DNA of 64,000 nucleotides from Blautia sp. (GTDB taxonomy: Bacteria; Bacillota; Clostridia; Lachnospirales; Lachnospiraceae). Positions 1-7,281 of the stretch are shown here, one piece after another (the first letter of the stretch is position 1; the number at the start of each line of letters is the position of its first letter). The notes below the pieces were generated by a model. That model had not been told where the DNA came from, searched no databases, and was given only the letters and a program-made list of their open reading frames with translations. The stretch lies in assembly GCA_023664455.1 (NCBI GenBank), contig JAMPFM010000003.1:1-64000 (forward strand), read 5' to 3'. The translations under genes and the position numbers were made by a program.

Positions 1-65
1 GCCTTTCACGCTAGAAATAAAATGAAAGGAGTGTCGAGACTGTCTACTCGACGGTGTTTATATGG
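1..65 (+). promoter_or_regulatory. Probable CRISPR leader end
   Basis: Non-repeat sequence directly left of the first CRISPR repeat. No repeat copy ends where one would be expected if the array continued leftwards, so this is an array edge. By analogy with type II repeats, which begin GTTT and are read in this direction, this should be the leader side. It holds two inverted repeats: CCTTTCA (2-8) with TGAAAGG (23-29), and GTCGAG (33-38) with CTCGAC (47-52). The leader role is inferred. Confidence 0.5.
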
Positions 66-363
66 GTTTGAGAATGATGTAAAAGTGTATGGTACTCAAA
101 CGGTTGCCTCAGCATATTCAACGCATATACGGTTTGAGAATGATGTAAAAGTGTATGGTACTCAAACGATTATTTTCGCTATCCAGTAAACGGATAGTTT
201 GAGAATGATGTAAAAGTGTATGGTACTCAAACAATCATCTTCACTAAAAATTAAACCTTCCTGTTTGAGAATGATGTAAAAGTGTATGGTACTCAAACTC
301 CTCATATACCCGGTAAGCCCATCGCGTGTTTGAGAATGATGTAAAAGTGTATGGTACTCAAAC
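66..363 (+). CRISPR. CRISPR array, 5 repeats and 4 spacers, type II-like
   Basis: Five identical 36-bp repeats lie at 66-101, 132-167, 197-232, 263-298 and 328-363. Each begins GTTTGAGAATGATG and ends GGTACTCAAAC, with partial inverted ends (GTTTGAG / CTCAAAC). The four spacers are 29 or 30 bp and unrelated to each other. Repeat length, 30-bp spacers and the GTTT start are typical of type II (Cas9) systems. No cas gene or tracrRNA is visible in the window, so the subtype and activity are inferred; the genes are expected left of position 1. The last repeat is not degenerate, which is unusual for the trailer end and suggests a young or trimmed array. Confidence 0.95.
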
Positions 364-441
364 ACACTGGATAATACCGCAAATTATAACAAAGTAATAC
401 AGGCACCATTTAATTACAGTTAGCAATGCTGGATGTTAAGT

Positions 442-967
442 ATGAGTTTGGCGGCAACAGATGTTACTGCGATATTAAAAAAACGGACAATCCGATATGT
501 GGGTAACATTACCGAAAAAGAGATATATCATGAGATAGGTATGTTTTCATTGGAGGAAATCATGGCACATAAGCGAAAATACTTTTAAGGCAATAGAAGA
601 TATACAGAAGAATATGTTTATTCTGATGGGGTAACAAAAAAGAAAATTCGTCTGGCACCAAATGAGCATCTGATAGAGCCTTATCAAGAGCGGATTTATG
701 GCTGTACCAATATCCTATTACTGTATGACTTCTGCAAAATTACAGGAAGATGCTCCAGTAATGTATGGATTTATTGCGAGGTATATGGAATAAGCAACTT
801 ATTTGGAAGAATTTTTAAAAATACAGACATATGAGGAATATGATAAAAGGCGTGGGGAATTTAAGGAATTGCTGCAGACAGAGCCTCGTGCAGAGAAACA
901 TATGTGTGAACTTTTCCCTGAAATAGACAACGAGATATCTGACGGGATTATCCGCGAAGTTTTTTAG
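442..967 (+). pseudogene. Decayed coding sequence of unknown family
   Basis: A reading frame starts at ATG 442 and is open for 48 codons up to TAA 586-588. It stays open in the same frame past that stop for about 40 codons. The coding signal then moves by one base near 700, has a second stop at 791-793 and ends at TAG 965-967. The pieces read like ordinary protein (for example YHEIGMFSLEEIMAHKR, then TYEEYDKRRGEFKEL and ELFPEIDNEISDGI), which suggests one ancestral gene broken by two stops and a frameshift. I do not recognise the family. An alternative is that only the 48-residue ORF 442-588 is real. Confidence 0.45.
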
Positions 968-1224
968 ACAGCATGATAATATAGTAACTTCCTGTAGGCA
1001 GCGGGATTTTATAAATTAGAAGAAGGTCTTTGGGTCTTTTTTAGTATAAGATTAGGAAATCAATGAGATATGGATTTGTCTGAGGATGACAAAAAGTATA
1101 TGCTGTATTACGCTCTCGCTGGATATCTTGCTATGCCCCAAGGTCTTCTATAATTTGAATATTATCATAGAAGACCTGCCTTATAGTATTGTTTATAGAA
1201 AACGATATTATATTTCACCGCTAA
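968..1224. other. Intergenic, gene remnant and hairpin
   Basis: No intact gene seen. A 27-codon frame at 1070-1153 (DLSEDDKKYMLYYALAGY) may be another remnant of the decayed sequence to the left. A perfect 11-bp inverted repeat, AGGTCTTCTAT (1141-1151) with ATAGAAGACCT (1167-1177), lies downstream of the minus-strand coiled-coil gene and could stop its transcription, although no run of T follows it on either strand. Confidence 0.4.
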
Positions 1225-1659
1225 TCATGAAACCTGTTTTCTTATTTCCTCAACATTCTCTTTAAGCTTATCAACTTCCTCTATCAGATAGCTAACTTTT
1301 ACTTCATAAGCAAGATTTTTATCAGCGACCGGAATAGCTTGATTCAGTTTCTTGGTTAATTCGATAAAGTTTTCGGCAATTAATTGGATATTCCTGTCTG
1401 TGGCATTTTCAAAATGTAATTCCATATTGGTTACACGGTGTTTCACATCCTGCATTTCCGTCTTCACATCCTGCATTTCTGTCTTCATAACCTGCATTTC
1501 TGTCTTCACATCCTGCATTTCCGTCTTCATAACCTGCATTTCTGTTTTCATAACCTGCATTTCTGTCTTCATATCCTGTACTTCACCCTTCACATCTCGT
1601 ACCTCGGATTCCACATTCTGCATTTTTGAAAGAATCAAATCGAGCTTTTTATCATTCAT
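1225..1659 (-). CDS. Heptad-repeat coiled-coil protein, function unknown
   Basis: A 144-residue protein with no signal peptide or membrane segment. After a short N-terminal segment (MNDKKLDLILSKMQN) residues about 25-75 are successive 7-residue units of the form M-Q-(V/D)-(M/V)-K-T-E. This is a near-perfect heptad pattern that should form a long parallel or antiparallel coiled coil. The DNA repeats as 21-bp units. The C-terminal half (VTNMELHFENATDRN onward) is a second, irregular helical region. The start is supported by AGGAGT placed a few bases upstream and by a good promoter. Similar small coiled-coil proteins occur in Clostridia without known function. It sits alone, convergent to the degraded region and divergent from secG. 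Confidence 0.8.
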   Translation of the reverse strand: MNDKKLDLILSKMQNVESEVRDVKGEVQDMKTEMQVMKTEMQVMKTEMQDVKTEMQVMKTEMQDVKTEMQDVKHRVTNMELHFENATDRNIQLIAENFIELTKKLNQAIPVADKNLAYEVKVSYLIEEVDKLKENVEEIRKQVS

Positions 1660-1705
1660 CGTAGTTACTCCTATCGAATAATTGTTAAACTTGTTGACTG
1701 AATAC

Positions 1706-1734
1706 AGTATAGCATAGAGACAGAATAATGTCCA
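1706..1734 (-). promoter_or_regulatory. Promoter of the coiled-coil gene
   Basis: On the minus strand TGGACA (1729-1734) and TATACT (1706-1711) are exactly 17 bp apart. TGC precedes the -10, giving an extended -10 element. It lies about 47 bp upstream of the ATG at 1659. Confidence 0.7.
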
Positions 1735-1817
1735 TCCAAATATTCAGGGGGGTTTTTGTGCGATTTTACCTAGAAATTCTTTTTGTTTTTTTATTCCTCA
1801 AAATTCCCAAAATGATA

Positions 1818-1846
1818 TTGCACATTCTCATTTTCTGTGTTAAACT
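1818..1846 (+). promoter_or_regulatory. Promoter of secG
   Basis: TTGCAC (1818-1823), 17 bp, TAAACT (1841-1846), about 40 bp upstream of the secG start. Confidence 0.6.
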
Positions 1847-1884
1847 AAAATCTGCTTGATGTTAGGAAAGGAGTATATTTTGAA

Positions 1885-2124
1885 ATGGGAGCGTTAAGAA
1901 TTGTATTAACTGTTGTATATATTATTATTTGTCTTGCACTTGTCGTATTGGTATTGATGCAGGAAGGGAAGTCCGCGGGACTAGGAGCTGTCAGCGGAGC
2001 TGCCGAAACATATTGGGGGAAAAATAAGGGGCGTTCCATGGAAGGAAAGCTTGTCAAGATTACGACCGCTCTTGCAGTAGGATTTATGCTGATAGCGATT
2101 ATTTTGAACCTGAATATTTTTTAG
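1885..2124 (+). CDS. secG: Preprotein translocase subunit SecG
   Basis: Small integral membrane subunit of the SecYEG channel, which assists SecA-driven protein export. The 79-residue protein has the family layout: a transmembrane helix at about 4-25, a cytoplasmic loop with the conserved LMQEGKSAGLGAVSG and YWGKNKGRSMEG stretches, and a second helix at about 58-78. Length is normal for the family. The start is supported by AAAGGAG 10 bases upstream. It precedes rnr, the common secG-rnr-smpB-ssrA order in Firmicutes, which ties secretion to RNA decay and ribosome rescue genes. Confidence 0.96.
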   Translation: MGALRIVLTVVYIIICLALVVLVLMQEGKSAGLGAVSGAAETYWGKNKGRSMEGKLVKITTALAVGFMLIAIILNLNIF

Positions 2125-2133
2125 AAAATGTGG

Positions 2134-2165
2134 AGGCGCTCTTGTGGAAAGGGCGCTTTTCTTGT
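2134..2165 (+). terminator. Weak terminator or attenuator between secG and rnr
   Basis: AGGCGCTC (2134-2141) can pair with GGGCGCTT (2151-2158), an 8-bp stem including G-U pairs, followed by a T-rich run. It may partly stop secG transcripts before rnr. Confidence 0.4.
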
Positions 2166-2182
2166 TTGGTAGAGGAATCATA

Positions 2183-4312
2183 ATGGGACAGGAATTGTTT
2201 GAACAACGTAAAAAGTTAATATGTGAGCTTTTGGAAGATGAGATGTATGTGCCCATGAAGGAAAAAGAACTGGCGGCATTTATGCAGGTTGCCAGGGCGG
2301 ATAGGGAAGCGTTTCGGAAAGTGCTGGATACTCTTTTAGCAGAAGGGAAAATACAGATAACTGCAAAAGGGAAGTATAAGAAAGCGGACGCACATCTTCT
2401 GACGGGAGTTTTTATCGGCAATGCCAAAGGATTTGGTTTTGTTGAAGTGGAAGGCATGGAAGAGGATTTATATATACCGGAAAATATGGTGAACCATGCG
2501 TTTCATCTTGATAAAGTACAGGTAGAGCTTTTACCGGGCAGACGCGGCAGGAGGCAGGAAGCGGCGGTTCGGAAAGTGCTGGAGCATGGCGCTTATCAGA
2601 TTGTGGGGACTTATCAACAGTCTGCCAATTTCGGTTTTGTCATCCCGGATATCAGTAAAATCAGTACGGATATTTTTATTCCGAAGGAACGTTCTAAAGG
2701 CGCGGTAGACGGGCATAAAGTAGTCGTAGAATTGACAGATTACGGGGATGAGAAGCATAAACCGGAAGGAAAGATTGTAGAAATCCTGGGGCATGTGAAT
2801 GACCCAGGCGTGGATATTTTGTCGATTATCAAGGGATTTGATTTGCCGGAGGCTTTTGGGGAAAAAGTCTTAAACCAGGCGGAGCGTATCCCGGACAAGA
2901 TACAGGAAGCGGATATGGCAGGGCGTAAGGATTTGCGGGATGTGCAGATGGTTACGATAGATGGCGAAGATGCGAAGGATTTAGACGACGCGGTCAGTTT
3001 ATCCAAAGAGGGAGCGTTTTATCATCTGGGCGTCCATATTGCGGATGTATCCAATTATGTGCAGGAAAATTCGGCGCTGGACTGGGAAGCATATGAGCGG
3101 GGCACAAGCGTTTATCTTGTGGATAGAGTAATTCCCATGCTGCCGCACCGGCTTTCCAATGGCATTTGTTCCCTGAATCAAGGGGAGGACAGGCTTGCGT
3201 TAAGCTGTCTGATGACAATTGATGAAAAGGGAAATGTCACGGATTATGAAATTGCGGAAACGGTGATTTGCGTAGACAGAAGGATGTCTTATACGAGTGT
3301 CAAGAAAATCCTGGAGTATCAGGATGAGCAGGAATGCAGGGAATATGAGGTGTTAGTTCCAATGTTTCAACAGATGGAAGAGTTGGCGGCGATTCTGCGT
3401 AAAAAGAGACACAAGAGAGGTTCTATTGATTTCGATTTCCCGGAAAGTAAGATTTTGCTGGACGAGGAAGGGCATCCGACGGAAATTAGACCTTATGAAA
3501 GAAATGTGGCAACGAAGATGATTGAAGATTTTATGTTGCTTGCCAATGAGACGGTAGCGCAGCATTTCTTCTGGATGGAGCTTCCTTTTTTGTATCGTAC
3601 ACATGAGAAGCCGGAGCCAGAGAAAATCATGAAATTATCGACTTTCCTTCGTAATTTCGGGTATCATATCAAAGTGTCCGGCGAAGATATCCATCCGAAA
3701 GAAATTCAGAAGCTGCTGGATAAAATAGAGGGAACGGATGAAGAAATGCTGCTTAGCAGGCTGGCGCTGCGTAGTATGAAAAGGGCGAAATACACGGTAG
3801 AGTGCAGCGGACATTTCGGACTTGCCTGTCAGTATTATTGTCATTTTACATCGCCCATCCGAAGATATCCGGATCTGCAGATACACCGGATTATCAAGGA
3901 ACAGTTGCGGGGACGCATGAAAGAGAATCGTATCGGGCACTATCAGGACAGGCTGCCTGCTGTGGCGAAGCATTCTTCTGAGATGGAGCGTCGCGCGGAA
4001 GAGGCGGAGCGTGAGACCGATAAATTAAAGAAAGCGGAATACATGGAAGCGCATATCGGCGAAGTTTTTACCGGCGTTATTTCGGGCATTACGAGCTGGG
4101 GAATCTATGTGGAGCTGCCAAATACAGTAGAAGGTATGATTCATGTGTCAAAGCTGCCTGGAGATTACTATTATTATGACGAGAATGCCTATGAAATGGT
4201 AGGACAGGATACCGGCAGAAGATTCCGGCTGGGTGAGCAGATGCGCGTCTGTGTGGACAGCGTGGAAATGCAGAGTAAAACGATTCATTTTTCAATTCCT
4301 GAAGAGCTGTAA
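2183..4312 (+). CDS. rnr: Ribonuclease R
   Basis: 3'-5' exoribonuclease that degrades structured RNA and, in other bacteria, works with SmpB and tmRNA on faulty messages. 709 residues from ATG 2183. Order: N-terminal winged-helix region (1-75), cold-shock domains, RNB catalytic domain with the metal-binding motif GEDAKDLDDAVSL, the RNB signature HFTSPIRRYPDLQIHR, and a C-terminal S1 domain (GVISGITSWGIYVEL). A GTG at 2144 would add 13 residues overlapping a hairpin. I prefer ATG 2183 because AGAGGA lies 7 bases upstream. Next genes are smpB and ssrA, the usual functional grouping. Confidence 0.95.
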   Translation: MGQELFEQRKKLICELLEDEMYVPMKEKELAAFMQVARADREAFRKVLDTLLAEGKIQITAKGKYKKADAHLLTGVFIGNAKGFGFVEVEGMEEDLYIPENMVNHAFHLDKVQVELLPGRRGRRQEAAVRKVLEHGAYQIVGTYQQSANFGFVIPDISKISTDIFIPKERSKGAVDGHKVVVELTDYGDEKHKPEGKIVEILGHVNDPGVDILSIIKGFDLPEAFGEKVLNQAERIPDKIQEADMAGRKDLRDVQMVTIDGEDAKDLDDAVSLSKEGAFYHLGVHIADVSNYVQENSALDWEAYERGTSVYLVDRVIPMLPHRLSNGICSLNQGEDRLALSCLMTIDEKGNVTDYEIAETVICVDRRMSYTSVKKILEYQDEQECREYEVLVPMFQQMEELAAILRKKRHKRGSIDFDFPESKILLDEEGHPTEIRPYERNVATKMIEDFMLLANETVAQHFFWMELPFLYRTHEKPEPEKIMKLSTFLRNFGYHIKVSGEDIHPKEIQKLLDKIEGTDEEMLLSRLALRSMKRAKYTVECSGHFGLACQYYCHFTSPIRRYPDLQIHRIIKEQLRGRMKENRIGHYQDRLPAVAKHSSEMERRAEEAERETDKLKKAEYMEAHIGEVFTGVISGITSWGIYVELPNTVEGMIHVSKLPGDYYYYDENAYEMVGQDTGRRFRLGEQMRVCVDSVEMQSKTIHFSIPEEL

Positions 4313-4327
4313 ATTGCTCAATGCAGC

Positions 4328-4456
4328 GGAAGAATGCAAAGCATTCTTCCCAAGATAATTGCGTAAGCAATTTTCTTGTTGATAATTGCGTAAGCAATTT
4401 TCTTGTTGATAATTGCGTAAGCAATTTTCTTGTTGATAATCGCGTAAGCAATTTTC
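4328..4456 (+). repeat. Palindromic repeat cluster, copy 1 (1 large + 4 small hairpins)
   Basis: Starts with a perfect 10-bp stem, GGAAGAATGC (4328-4337) and GCATTCTTCC (4341-4350), with loop AAA. Then four copies of AATTGC-GTAA-GCAATT (4357-4372, 4384-4399, 4411-4426 and 4438-4453, the last with AATCGC) recur at an exact 27-bp period, each followed by TTCTTGTTGAT or close variants. Each small hairpin with its TTCTT tail resembles a weak terminator. Related copies lie at 8477-8548 and 62696-62711. Confidence 0.9.
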
Positions 4457-4489
4457 TTATAGGACTGAGAGAAAGGTATGGTTATTCGT

Positions 4490-4954
4490 ATGGCGAAGGA
4501 AGCAATGAAGCTGGTTACAAACAATAAGAAGGCATATCATGACTATTTTATTGAAGAAAAGTATGAAGCGGGTATAGAGCTTCATGGCACAGAGGTCAAA
4601 TCCCTGAGACTTGGGAAATGCAGCATTAAAGAAGGATATATCCGCATTGAGAATGGGGAAGCGTTTGTGTATGGCATGAATATCAGCCCTTATGAGAAGG
4701 GGAATATTTTTAACAAAGACCCGTTAAGAAGCAAAAAATTATTGCTGCATAAGGTAGAAATCCGTAAGCTGGCGGGCAAGATATCGGAGCAGGGATATAC
4801 GATTGTTCCGTTGCAGGTTTATTTCAAGGATGGCAGGGCGAAGCTGGAAATTGGTCTGGCAAAAGGGAAGAAACTTTACGATAAAAGGCAGGATATTGCA
4901 AAGAAAGACCAGCGCAGGGAACATGAGAGGGATTTTAAAATCAGAAATTTATAA
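4490..4954 (+). CDS. smpB: SsrA-binding protein SmpB
   Basis: Binds tmRNA and brings it to stalled ribosomes for trans-translation. 154 residues from ATG 4490 (MAKEAMKLVTNNKKA), matching the family length. Conserved segments visible: KKAYHDYFIEE, GTEVKSLRLGKCSIKEGY, NISPYEKGN, DPLRSKKLLLHK and the basic C-terminal tail KGKKLYDKRQDIAKKDQRR. An in-frame ATG at 4478 would add MVIR; it belongs to a start-site cassette (GAGAGAAAGGTATGGTTATT) seen before several other genes, so the true start is uncertain by four codons. ssrA follows directly. Confidence 0.95.
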   Translation: MAKEAMKLVTNNKKAYHDYFIEEKYEAGIELHGTEVKSLRLGKCSIKEGYIRIENGEAFVYGMNISPYEKGNIFNKDPLRSKKLLLHKVEIRKLAGKISEQGYTIVPLQVYFKDGRAKLEIGLAKGKKLYDKRQDIAKKDQRREHERDFKIRNL

Positions 4955-5013
4955 AATACCATACTAAAATTAAAAAATCTATGTTAAAATAATAGTAAGT
5001 AGTAAGTTCATAA

Positions 5014-5360
5014 GGGCCAGTCAAGGTTTCGACAGGGGTCTTGCAGCTGGAGAAGCTATCCGCAGGCGATGCGTCAAATCGCAAAATAAAATATAAACGC
5101 TGAAGATAATTTAGCATACGCTGCCTAAGGGCAGTTGTCCGCCTTAGTGCACCTGCACATTAAGAACCGGGCATCATCCATGCAGGAAACGACACTGGCA
5201 AAGCTTTGAGCCTGTGGGCGTATGATGAAGCTACTAAACGTATTGGGGCGTTTGTATCCTGATACGGGAGGGAATGAGGAGTAATCCGAAACGACAAACT
5301 ATGATAGTAGAAGGACAGGGAATGGGCTTTTGGACACGGGTTCGACTCCCGTCTGGTCCA
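5014..5360 (+). ncRNA. ssrA: Transfer-messenger RNA (tmRNA)
   Basis: Rescues stalled ribosomes and tags the nascent peptide for proteolysis. The 5' end GGGCCAG (5014-5020) pairs with CTGGTCC (5353-5359) to form the acceptor stem, with A5360 as discriminator. The T arm GGTTCGACTCCC lies at 5339-5350 and the typical 5' segment AAGGTTTCGACAGG follows the acceptor. The tag frame reads GCT GAA GAT AAT TTA GCA TAC GCT GCC TAA (5099-5128), giving AEDNLAYAA; an AAC codon precedes it, so NAEDNLAYAA is possible. The CCA end is not encoded (CTT follows), so it would be added after transcription. The exact 5' end is inferred from pairing. Confidence 0.95.
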
Positions 5361-5417
5361 CTTAAAAGAATGAATGCATTTATGCAACACACAAGCGTTA
5401 AAAGATAGGACATCAAC

Positions 5418-7217
5418 ATGGCAAAATGGATGGTATCGGCAAAAAAGGCGGATTTTGAGGGATTGGCGAAGAAATTTCAGATAGATCCTGTGATTGCCCG
5501 CATTATCAGGAACAGGGATATTGTGGAGGACGCCGGAATTGACTTGTTTTTACATGGAACAATCGAGGATATGCATACACCGCGGCTGCTTTATGATATG
5601 GAAAAGGCAGTCGCTTTTATGCTGCGCAAAATAGAGCAGGGTGTAAAAATCCGTATTATTGGGGACTATGATATTGATGGTATCTGTTCTTCGTATATCC
5701 TGCTGCGTGGGCTGCAGGCATGTAATGCCACGGTGGATACGGTGATACCCCATCGAATCCGGGATGGTTACGGGTTAAATGATACTTTGATTGAAGAGGC
5801 GCATGGGGACGGCATCGATACGATTATCACCTGTGATAACGGGATTGCCGCAGCCGCGCAGGTATCTTATGCAAAAGAGCTGGGCATGGGCGTTATTATA
5901 ACGGACCACCATGAGGTGCCGTATGAAATTCTGGAAGATGGGAGAAAAAAAGAACTTTTACCCCCTGCGGACGCAGTGATTGACCCGAAACAGGAGCGCT
6001 GCACTTATCCGTTTGATGGGATTTGCGGGGCGGTTGTCGCCTATAAATTCATACAGGTTCTATTGGAAGAGTATGAAAATAAGCATGGCCTTATCGATGT
6101 GAATGGGAAAAAGCGAAAAGAAATCCTGGAAGAGCTGTTGGAACTTGCGGCTTTCGCCACGGTGGGCGACGTCATGGAGCTGCGGGATGAGAATCGGATT
6201 CTGGTGCGTTACGGACTAGAGCGGATAACGGATACGAAAAATCTGGGACTGCGTGCGCTGATAGAAGTAAACGGACTACAGGGAAAGACGCTTTCGGCAT
6301 ATCATATCGGATTCGTATTAGGACCCTGCATCAATGCCACGGGCAGGCTGGATACCGCGAAGAAAGCGTTAGGGCTGCTTTGCAGCGATAGTTTTGCAGA
6401 GGCGGTTACGATTGCCGGGGAGCTGAAAGAGTTAAACGACAGCCGGAAAGAAATGACAAGGCAGGGAACGGAAGCTGCCATCAGGATGATTGAGGGTGGC
6501 ATCCTGAAGGATGATAAAGTGCTGGTAATCTATCTGCCGGACTGTCATGAAAGCCTTGCGGGCATTATTGCCGGAAGAATTAAGGAAAAATATCATAGGC
6601 CGGTTTTCGTGCTGACGAAAGGGGAAGAGGGCGTCAAAGGCTCCGGGCGTTCGATTGAAGCCTATCATATGTATGAGCAGATGAGTCTCTGCAAACATCT
6701 TTTTACAAAATACGGCGGACATAAAATGGCGGCGGGGCTATCCATGCCGGAAGAAAATATAGAAGAATTTCGTGAAACCCTTAACAGAAACTGTAATCTG
6801 TCCGATGAAGATTTTGTGGAAGAAATTTTAATTGACGTGCCGATGCCGCTTGCCTATGTACGCATGGAATTGGTGAAGCAGCTCAGGCTTTTGGAGCCTT
6901 TCGGCAATGGAAATCCAAAACCTGTTTTTGCCCAGAAAAACGTGCAGATATTACATGGAAGGATTCTTGGGAAAAACGGAAATGTGGGAAAGTACGATAT
7001 CCGGGACGAACAGGGGAATACATACCAGATGCTCTATTTTGGGGATTTGGAAAGATGGCATGATTTTCTGGCGGACGCGTTTGGGAAAGAAGAGCGGGAC
7101 AGGCTCTATTGCGAAGGCAGTCAGAGGATTGTCATCCAGATGATTTATTATCCGGATATCAATGTATATCGGGAAAAAGAAAGCCTGCAGATTATTATGC
7201 AGGATTATGCGAAATAA
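5418..7217 (+). CDS. recJ: Single-stranded-DNA-specific exonuclease RecJ
   Basis: 5'-3' single-strand DNA exonuclease used in recombination and repair. 599 residues. Motifs of the DHH phosphoesterase superfamily are in order: GDYDIDGICSSYIL near residue 82, TDHHEVPYEIL near 163, the DHHA1-type motif GGHKMAAGLS near 435, then a C-terminal OB-like domain. Length matches the short Firmicutes RecJ form. It follows ssrA without a clear terminator. A cluster of shadow frames runs antisense to ssrA but none is coding. Confidence 0.95.
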   Translation: MAKWMVSAKKADFEGLAKKFQIDPVIARIIRNRDIVEDAGIDLFLHGTIEDMHTPRLLYDMEKAVAFMLRKIEQGVKIRIIGDYDIDGICSSYILLRGLQACNATVDTVIPHRIRDGYGLNDTLIEEAHGDGIDTIITCDNGIAAAAQVSYAKELGMGVIITDHHEVPYEILEDGRKKELLPPADAVIDPKQERCTYPFDGICGAVVAYKFIQVLLEEYENKHGLIDVNGKKRKEILEELLELAAFATVGDVMELRDENRILVRYGLERITDTKNLGLRALIEVNGLQGKTLSAYHIGFVLGPCINATGRLDTAKKALGLLCSDSFAEAVTIAGELKELNDSRKEMTRQGTEAAIRMIEGGILKDDKVLVIYLPDCHESLAGIIAGRIKEKYHRPVFVLTKGEEGVKGSGRSIEAYHMYEQMSLCKHLFTKYGGHKMAAGLSMPEENIEEFRETLNRNCNLSDEDFVEEILIDVPMPLAYVRMELVKQLRLLEPFGNGNPKPVFAQKNVQILHGRILGKNGNVGKYDIRDEQGNTYQMLYFGDLERWHDFLADAFGKEERDRLYCEGSQRIVIQMIYYPDINVYREKESLQIIMQDYAK

Positions 7218-7250
7218 AACCTGGAGCTTTGGCGCGCTTAGATTGATAGC

Positions 7251-7281
7251 TTGAGAGAAAGGCATGGTTTATTCATTATGA
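7251..7281 (+). promoter_or_regulatory. Start-site cassette with five-codon mini-ORF before pfkB
   Basis: TTGAGAGAAAGGCATGGTTT followed by a mini-ORF ATG GTT TAT TCA TTA TGA (7264-7281). Its stop overlaps the pfkB ATG (7278) as ATGA. The same upstream sequence precedes six other genes in the window. Coupled translation is inferred. Confidence 0.5.

Noticed and set aside
1018..1046. Apparent terminator in GAAGGTCTTTGGGTCTTTTTT
   Set aside because: The two GGTCTT blocks are direct, not inverted, so no stem forms.
1352..1681. Open frames on the plus strand (109 and 63 residues) over the coiled-coil gene
   Set aside because: They are mirror translations of the 21-bp repeats; the minus-strand frame has promoter, ribosome site and heptad logic.
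4321..4527. 68-residue frames on both strands over the palindromic repeats
   Set aside because: The peptide (repeats of DNCVSNFLV) is a product of the 27-bp palindromic unit, has no ribosome site, and recurs wherever the repeat lies.
5160..5419. Frames antisense to the tmRNA
   Set aside because: They cover ssrA, whose structure explains the sequence; no ribosome site or promoter.
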